In this document: positions 59,618 to 64,000 of the stretch, one piece after another | Numbering within the stretch: the stretch's first letter is position 1 | Layout of the letters: every line of letters starts with the position of its first letter | From: Ructibacterium gallinarum | GTDB taxonomy: Bacteria > Bacillota > Clostridia > Monoglobales > Monoglobaceae | Assembly: GCF_014982785.1 (NCBI RefSeq) | Contig: NZ_JADCKB010000004.1 | Coordinates: 1-64,000 of the forward strand | Length of the DNA stretch: 64,000 nt | Reading direction: 5' to 3' | Made by a program: the position numbers and the translations under genes | The notes under the pieces: model-generated | Databases searched by the model: none | What the model saw: the letters and a program-made list of their open reading frames with translations, nothing else | Told to the model about the DNA's origin: nothing

Positions 59618-60094
59618 ATGAAATTAAAATATCTTATTTCTGTTTTAGCTGCCGGGAGCTTGCTCCTTTCCGGAACCTCTGCCTTTGCAGCTGCGGAAAA
59701 TATTATTATTAACGGACAAACTGCTCAGATCCCCGCTGACATGGGCAGTATCAAGGAATTAGACGACCGTACCTTTGTCCCCATCCGTTTTATTATGGAA
59801 AATCTGGGATGCCAAGTGGATTTTATTGACGACACCAAAATGGCGGTCATCAGTTCTATTTCCTGCACCTATCTGATTCAAGAAGGCAATCAAACTTTGT
59901 TTGTCCTGCCAGATCAATACGAAAAGACCGAAAATATTCCCATGGATACCGCCGCATTTATTGAGGAAGTAGAACTGGACGGTCAAACCTATGGAAGAAT
60001 GTACGTTCCCATCCGTTTCCTCGCTCAGGCCATTGGCTATGAGGTGGGCTGGGACGAGGCAACACAAACCGTTACTTTGACCATGGCAAAATAG
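59618..60094 (+). CDS. Second secreted stalk-domain protein, tandem paralogue
   Basis: 158 residues, CAGGAGG before ATG. Signal peptide ending AFAAAEN. Same layout as its neighbour: IPADMGSIKELDDRTFVPIR matches IPEDMGSIREKDDRTFVPIR, and GWDEATQTVTLT matches DWDEATQTVTLT. A tandem duplication that has since diverged in the middle. Followed by a strong terminator. Confidence 0.87.
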   Translation: MKLKYLISVLAAGSLLLSGTSAFAAAENIIINGQTAQIPADMGSIKELDDRTFVPIRFIMENLGCQVDFIDDTKMAVISSISCTYLIQEGNQTLFVLPDQYEKTENIPMDTAAFIEEVELDGQTYGRMYVPIRFLAQAIGYEVGWDEATQTVTLTMAK

Positions 60095-60189
60095 CTTACA
60101 AAAACCTTTTCCCCACTATATATCAGCAGAAAAACAGCTGGGTAACAACGATTTTAAAAAGAAATTTTAAAATGTAAATATAAATTTTA

Positions 60190-60230
60190 ATCTACACCTC
60201 CAAAAGCAGTGTGCTTTTGGAGGTGTAGAT
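60190..60230 (+). terminator. Terminator of the stalk-domain pair
   Basis: 19-bp perfect stem (60190-60208 with 60212-60230, core CACCTCCAAAAGCA) around a GTG loop, then TTTATAAAA. Confidence 0.9.
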
Positions 60231-60432
60231 TTTATAAAAAAATACAAAACAAGTTTCCTTATAATTTCATAGATTTTTTCAGCCGGAACAACCGGCAAGA
60301 TACAAAAAAGATGATGCCTCGCAAAAGTTTTGCAAGACATCGTTTGTTCGTCTTTACAGTCACCCGAATTGAAGCATTTAACACCCTAATGACAACCGTT
60401 TTATTTTAGAACAGCATATCTCGTCGCCATTA
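60231..60432. other. Spacer without a gene
   Basis: No convincing ORF. An imperfect hairpin (GATGCCTCGCAAAA with TTTTGCAAGACATC, 60312-60341) could end minus-strand transcription from the sensor-like gene, about 90 bp after its stop. Otherwise nothing seen. Confidence 0.45.
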
Positions 60433-61506
60433 TCACAAATCCAAATACACATAGTCTGTCAAGTCATATCTCTGCAGTTCTGTGAGTTCATTTCCATCTG
60501 CATTTGGATCAAATGCTTTGGTAATAAAAGTAGAATTGCCGTCAAGATCAATGAAGATCCGGTTTCCCACCTCTTCGCTCCAAGTATCAATTACTGCGAT
60601 TTTACCATTGGTTTTGTCAATCGATACACAGGCGGTCTGATTTCCTTCATAATTTTCAATAATACATACCCTGTAACTTCGGCTTTCAGTATGCTGCACA
60701 ATGCCATACCCATAACGCCCCCGCAGTTTATCAAAAGTATCCGTAAAGGCTTGATAACCCGGGCCCGCTTCCGTGTTGATGGTCACAGTCAGTGCTTCTG
60801 CATCCCAGATCAATCTTCCAGCAAAATAGGTATCATGGGCAGATGCATCCCAAAGAATGGACATATCCGCATCTTCTCCCTCCGGAACCAAGTAATATGC
60901 CAGTGCACGTATGGGGAGATAGGCGGTGCCATTATATAAAATAACCGGAGGCGCCCATGCATTGGTATACCACTGGCTTCCAATCTGACAATACCATTTT
61001 TCGCCGCCGGGTCTTTCCACCTCTATAATCGGCATATTGGAATTGGTGCTTGTTGTGGCACCGTAAAGCTGTAACGTTGTTTCATCTTTTGCCCGATTTT
61101 TCAGATCTTCCCATGCGTAAAAAGGAAATGTATCCTTAGCATTTTGAAAAATACTTCCAGCAGTTTCCTTACTGACATTATAGTTCACTGTACAGTCCAG
61201 CAGTTCAAATGTTTTTCGCAGCGGCAGATAATAACTGTCGTTGTTAAGATAGCGAATGTTGTCAAAATGGACAATATCAATCGCATGCTCTTTACCGTTT
61301 ATAACAATGGTGCCATCATAGGTTTCCATTCCGTCAACTACGGCCAGTGCAACGGTTGCCGTTGCAAGAATCGCCGTTAGCAAAGCTGAAAGCATCGCAG
61401 GCATTAGCTTGGCTTTTCTGCCTGTCTTTGTGCGCATTTTCACAAACCGCGTTTGCAGTTGTTTATGGCTTGCGCTCATCTGTGTTGTATAATAATGTTC
61501 AAGCAT
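60433..61506 (-). CDS. BlaR1-type sensor module encoded as a separate protein
   Basis: 357 residues. The N-terminal 35 residues (TTQMSASHKQLQTRFVKMRT) match the conserved segment that follows the M56 peptidase domain in full-length BlaR1-like proteins; then one membrane helix (LMPAMLSALLTAILATATVAL) and an outside part with stalk-type motifs YLPLRKTFELLDCTVNYN and YLPIRALAYYLV. It overlaps the M56 gene by 8 bp and uses the site AGGAGG inside that gene's end. So the sensor half of a BlaR1-like receptor is made as its own polypeptide. Ligand unknown. Confidence 0.7.
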   Translation of the reverse strand: MLEHYYTTQMSASHKQLQTRFVKMRTKTGRKAKLMPAMLSALLTAILATATVALAVVDGMETYDGTIVINGKEHAIDIVHFDNIRYLNNDSYYLPLRKTFELLDCTVNYNVSKETAGSIFQNAKDTFPFYAWEDLKNRAKDETTLQLYGATTSTNSNMPIIEVERPGGEKWYCQIGSQWYTNAWAPPVILYNGTAYLPIRALAYYLVPEGEDADMSILWDASAHDTYFAGRLIWDAEALTVTINTEAGPGYQAFTDTFDKLRGRYGYGIVQHTESRSYRVCIIENYEGNQTACVSIDKTNGKIAVIDTWSEEVGNRIFIDLDGNSTFITKAFDPNADGNELTELQRYDLTDYVYLDL

Positions 61507-62350
61507 TGTTTTCCCTCCTTTTCTTATTTTGTACCAAATCCAAAATAGTGTTCATATATTCTTTTTGCTCCTGCTCAGTCAGGCCTCTGATAACCGCCAT
61601 ATCGCAAGCCACCTCGCACGCTTCGCTGATATTGGCGCTCAACAGATAGGCAAATGGATTAAACCAATGCACAGCGTTTACCATCAATGAAAACCATTTC
61701 CAAATCAAATCTTTATGCTTATAGTGGATAAGCTCATGCCGGAACACCATGCGCTGCGCTGTTCCATCCAGCGCTTTTTCTGGCACATAAATTACCGGAG
61801 AAAATACGCCTGCCAGCATTGGTGATGCTGTATCACTGGAAATGCGTATTTTTATGTTCCTCCTGATATGCAGTTCTTGCCGAATCTCTTCCACCAGCTG
61901 GCTTTTTTCCAATTCTACACTATTTTTCTTCTTATGGACAAGAAAAACCGCATAACTGCTAAACGAGAAAGCCAAAAATAAAATCACTCCACATAGCCAA
62001 ACACAAAAAACAAGGTCATATATTCTGATGTTTTTTTGCTGCATGGTGTTTTCCTGTATGTCCATAAGTGCCTCATCCATTCCGGTGGCGGGTGTTTCCT
62101 CCGAATTTTGAAATACGGTATTTTGCGCTATTTGCACTGATGGAAAATACGGTGTAAGCTTTTGCGCTTCCTTCGCTGGGACTAGCTTCCATATAGGGAA
62201 CAACATAAAAATGGTTACTGCTAGCCATGCAAAATATTGCCATCTGGCTGGAAAGTTTTTTACGGTCCAAGGCTTGAGTAAAATCAGCAAAAGTATAAAC
62301 CCTGTGCCGACACAGCTTAATAAAAATATAGTTTTTATCATCTCGGCCAT
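61499..62350 (-). CDS. M56-family membrane peptidase (BlaR1-like, short)
   Basis: 283 residues: membrane helices at ~5-25, ~40-55 and ~110-138, then the cytoplasmic zinc peptidase domain with RHELIHYKHKDL (H205, E206, H209) and the third ligand region EACEVACD. Typical BlaR1 proteins continue into a fourth helix and an external sensor; this one stops after LVQNKKRRENNA and the rest is in the next gene. On signal it should cleave BlaI or start its release. It is 3 bp downstream of the blaI-like gene. Confidence 0.88.
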   Translation of the reverse strand: MAEMIKTIFLLSCVGTGFILLLILLKPWTVKNFPARWQYFAWLAVTIFMLFPIWKLVPAKEAQKLTPYFPSVQIAQNTVFQNSEETPATGMDEALMDIQENTMQQKNIRIYDLVFCVWLCGVILFLAFSFSSYAVFLVHKKKNSVELEKSQLVEEIRQELHIRRNIKIRISSDTASPMLAGVFSPVIYVPEKALDGTAQRMVFRHELIHYKHKDLIWKWFSLMVNAVHWFNPFAYLLSANISEACEVACDMAVIRGLTEQEQKEYMNTILDLVQNKKRRENNA

Positions 62351-62353
62351 AGG

Positions 62354-62722
62354 CTATTTCTCTCCATCAATAATTTTTTTCAAAATCGCAATGTCGTCCT
62401 GTGAAATTTCCTTATTCTGATACAGAGAAGCAACCAGAGTTCCCACTGAACCGTGATACAGTCTTGACAAAAAAGACCTGGTTTCATTCATACTATATTC
62501 CTGCTCCGGAAGCACTGCATAATACAAATTTGTCTTGCCCTTTCTCTCATAGGCCACAACACCTTTGTCGCACAGCCGGGAAAGCATAGTCCCAACGGTA
62601 TTGCGCACCCAATTTTTTTCTCGAACTTCGGTCAAAATTTCTCCCAGAGAAAGCGGCTTTTCTGCTTTCCAAAGCACTTTCATCAGCTCATATTCCGTTT
62701 CCGTTACCATCTGCCTCGCCAT
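62354..62722 (-). CDS. BlaI/MecI/CopY-family repressor
   Basis: 122 residues; ATG preceded by CGGAGGT. Winged helix: TETEYELMKVLWKAEKPLSL, RNTVGTMLSRLCDKGVVAYERKGK; a C-terminal dimerising helix (QDDIAILKKIID). It represses until cleaved by the partner peptidase. It heads the three-gene operon and probably binds the two similar 16-bp palindromes in its own promoter. Confidence 0.92.
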   Translation of the reverse strand: MARQMVTETEYELMKVLWKAEKPLSLGEILTEVREKNWVRNTVGTMLSRLCDKGVVAYERKGKTNLYYAVLPEQEYSMNETRSFLSRLYHGSVGTLVASLYQNKEISQDDIAILKKIIDGEK

Positions 62723-62788
62723 GTTATCTACCTCCGTTTTTTCTACCGCTTATACTCCGACGGCTGCATGCCATCCACCAAAGCATAA

Positions 62789-62839
62789 GACTACCACTGT
62801 GGTCATTAGTATTATAGACTAAAATTGTAGTCTTGTCAA
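62789..62839 (-). promoter_or_regulatory. BlaI-type promoter with two operators
   Basis: On the minus strand TTGACA (62834-62839), 17 bases, TATAAT (62811-62816). Between them is palindrome GACTAAAATTGTAGTC (62817-62832); a second copy, GACTACCACTGTGGTC, is at 62789-62804, downstream of the start. They match at 12 of 16 bases with starts 28 bp apart. Autoregulation is expected. Confidence 0.75.
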
Positions 62840-62998
62840 GACTTTTTTAAAATTTATATTATGCTGATACGCCGTGCTCCAGAAACCATTTCCACAACCC
62901 CTTCCATAAACCTTTGCTGCCCTGCAAACCATGCGTTTAAAACCGTTCTGTAAAAAACATTAGCTGCATTTTTCAGCTTTGAAATGTTCTGTCAATGT

Positions 62999-63062
62999 TC
63001 ATGAATTCTTTGCAAAAAATTCATGATTTTCTCTTGCTATTTTTTGTAAGTTGTTATATAAT
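62999..63062 (+). promoter_or_regulatory. hpf promoter with upstream inverted repeat
   Basis: TTGCTA (63034-63039), 17 bases, TATAAT (63057-63062). Upstream is CATGAATT...AATTCATG (63000-63025, 10-base spacer), a possible operator. The stretch 62840-62998 shows no gene. Confidence 0.7.
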
Positions 63063-63131
63063 GTAGACAGATTAAATGTTAGGTTCTTACCGCATTTGGT
63101 CAAACTTCAACAAACGTCAGGAGGTAAGAGT

Positions 63132-63668
63132 ATGATCTACAAGATTTTATGCAAAAAAATAGAGCTAGCGGATTCCAGCAAGGAGAAACTGCTCGGAAAA
63201 GTGCAGAAACTGAATAAGTTTTTCAGCGATGATACAGAATGTCGCATTGTCGTTTCCGAACAGCACGAACAAATGGTGGTGGAAATCACTTTTCCCTATA
63301 AAGGATTTCTGATCCGGGCTGAATCACGTGACCGCGAAATGCTTACCGCCGTGGATAATTGTTTGGCAAATATTGACCGGCAGATTCGGAAAAATAAAAC
63401 CAAATTGGCAAAACGTCTGCGTGACAGCGGCTTTGAAAACTACAATATTGATCTTGGTTCCTCAAGCATCCAGCCCGAGGAAGAAGAATTTAAAATTATT
63501 AAAGTAAAACGTCTGGGCGCAAAACCTATGATGGTAGAAGAAGCCATTTTGCAAATGAACATGCTGGGGCATGATTTCTTTGTATTTAACGATCCAGAAA
63601 CCATGGCAACCAATGTGGTTTATAAAAGAAAAGACGGCAATTATGCCTTGATTGAAACGGACAAATAA
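63132..63668 (+). CDS. hpf: Long-form ribosome hibernation promoting factor
   Basis: 178 residues from the ATG at 63132 (AGGAGG). N-terminal HPF/RaiA domain (~1-98, e.g. AVDNCLANIDRQIRKNKTKL) and the C-terminal dimerisation domain (~118-175, KVKRLGAKPMMVEEAILQM, GHDFFVFND). The long form pairs two 70S ribosomes into 100S dimers in resting cells. Single-gene unit with a strong terminator. Confidence 0.96.
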   Translation: MIYKILCKKIELADSSKEKLLGKVQKLNKFFSDDTECRIVVSEQHEQMVVEITFPYKGFLIRAESRDREMLTAVDNCLANIDRQIRKNKTKLAKRLRDSGFENYNIDLGSSSIQPEEEEFKIIKVKRLGAKPMMVEEAILQMNMLGHDFFVFNDPETMATNVVYKRKDGNYALIETDK

Positions 63669-63678
63669 TCTATCTTTG

Positions 63679-63710
63679 GAGAGGCGGCAATGCTTCGCCT
63701 CTCTTTTTAA
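63679..63710 (+). terminator. Terminator of hpf
   Basis: GAGAGGCG / CGCCTCTC stem with GCAATGCTT loop, followed by TTTTTAATTTTT. Confidence 0.93.
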
Positions 63711-63731
63711 TTTTTAAATGAGGTGTAAATT

Positions 63732-64000
63732 ATGATTCAATTTCAGGAAGTTACTTATCAAAATTTTGGCCGCTGTGTTTCCATGAGCAATGGTAAGATT
63801 GAACTTTTGGCCACACTGGATTTTGGGCCCAGAATCATCCGATTTTCTAAAATCGGCGGAGAAAATGTTATGCTGGAGGATATTGAAAGAAAGGTAAATC
63901 AAGATCAGAATACTTCACTTTTTGCCGAAAAATTTGGTGAAGATCTTGGTGTGTGGAAAATTTATGGCGGCCATCGGCTGTGGACAAGTCCAGAGGCGCT
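63732..64000 (+). CDS. Mutarotase-like (DUF4380-type) protein, N-terminal part
   Basis: ATG at 63732 after GAGGTG; the frame stays open to the right edge, giving at least 89 residues. It reads MIQFQEVTYQNFGRCVSMSN, then TLDFGPRIIRFSKIGGENVM and IYGGHRLWTSPEA, which matches the start of galactose-mutarotase-like proteins of the DUF4380 type. Such proteins bind sugars; the rest of the gene is outside the window. Confidence 0.7.
   Translation, partial: MIQFQEVTYQNFGRCVSMSNGKIELLATLDFGPRIIRFSKIGGENVMLEDIERKVNQDQNTSLFAEKFGEDLGVWKIYGGHRLWTSPEA

Overview
The window looks like a low-to-moderate GC Gram-positive anaerobe of the class Clostridia. Supporting signs are S-layer-homology (SLH) proteins, RNase Y, a DUF1385 membrane protein, the long form of the hibernation factor HPF, paired copper-amine-oxidase-N 'stalk' proteins, BlaI/M56 regulators, strong AGGAGG ribosome sites and many TTGACA-17-TATAAT promoters. 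No genus can be assigned from the sequence alone.

Bases 1-32,550 are accessory DNA. The left edge holds the 3' end of a type I restriction subunit (HsdR), then about 750 bp with no gene but three hairpins. From 1,835 to 31,183 everything is on the minus strand and forms a large carbohydrate-use locus. In transcription order it has a GH36-like alpha-galactosidase with its own promoter and terminator. A promoter with a two-turn direct repeat follows. Then come a 1008-residue duplicated secreted protein, an 893-residue SLH protein, two ABC permeases, a small SLH protein, the sugar-binding lipoprotein, a 1234-residue secreted protein with clan GH-A-like catalytic motifs, and an AraC regulator. 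The intracellular genes come last: GH38 mannosidase, SGNH esterase, DMT transporter, TIM-barrel protein, CE7 esterase, isomerase, FGGY kinase, aldose-epimerase-like protein and class II aldolase. The logic is surface capture, import without a local ATPase gene, deacetylation and trimming, then isomerase-kinase-aldolase catabolism. The polymer is unknown; an acetylated, alpha-linked heteroglycan fits. A decayed IS3-family element (31,265-32,548) separates the locus from a five-tRNA cluster.

Bases 32,650-64,000 are mostly housekeeping. After tRNA Gly-Arg-His-Gln-Lys comes a CssRS/HtrA-like stress module in which the regulator operon and htrA share a 20-bp operator-like block. Next are DUF2508, TspO and a lipoprotein; a GH106-like rhamnosidase with a divergent AraC; copper export genes copA and copZ; a MarR regulator divergent from a cytidylate-kinase-like/MATE pair; tRNA Thr and Asp; and a DUF4886 esterase-like gene.

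The right part has rny, DUF1385-prmC, dusB, proB, ppk-pfkA, two tandem stalk-domain secreted proteins, a BlaI/M56 operon whose sensor module is a separate overlapping gene, hpf, and the start of a mutarotase-like gene running off the right edge. The features most worth following up are the GH-A-like 1234-residue protein and its locus, the duplicated 1008-residue protein, the shared HtrA/two-component operator, the palindrome shared by copA and a 42-codon ORF, and the split BlaR1.
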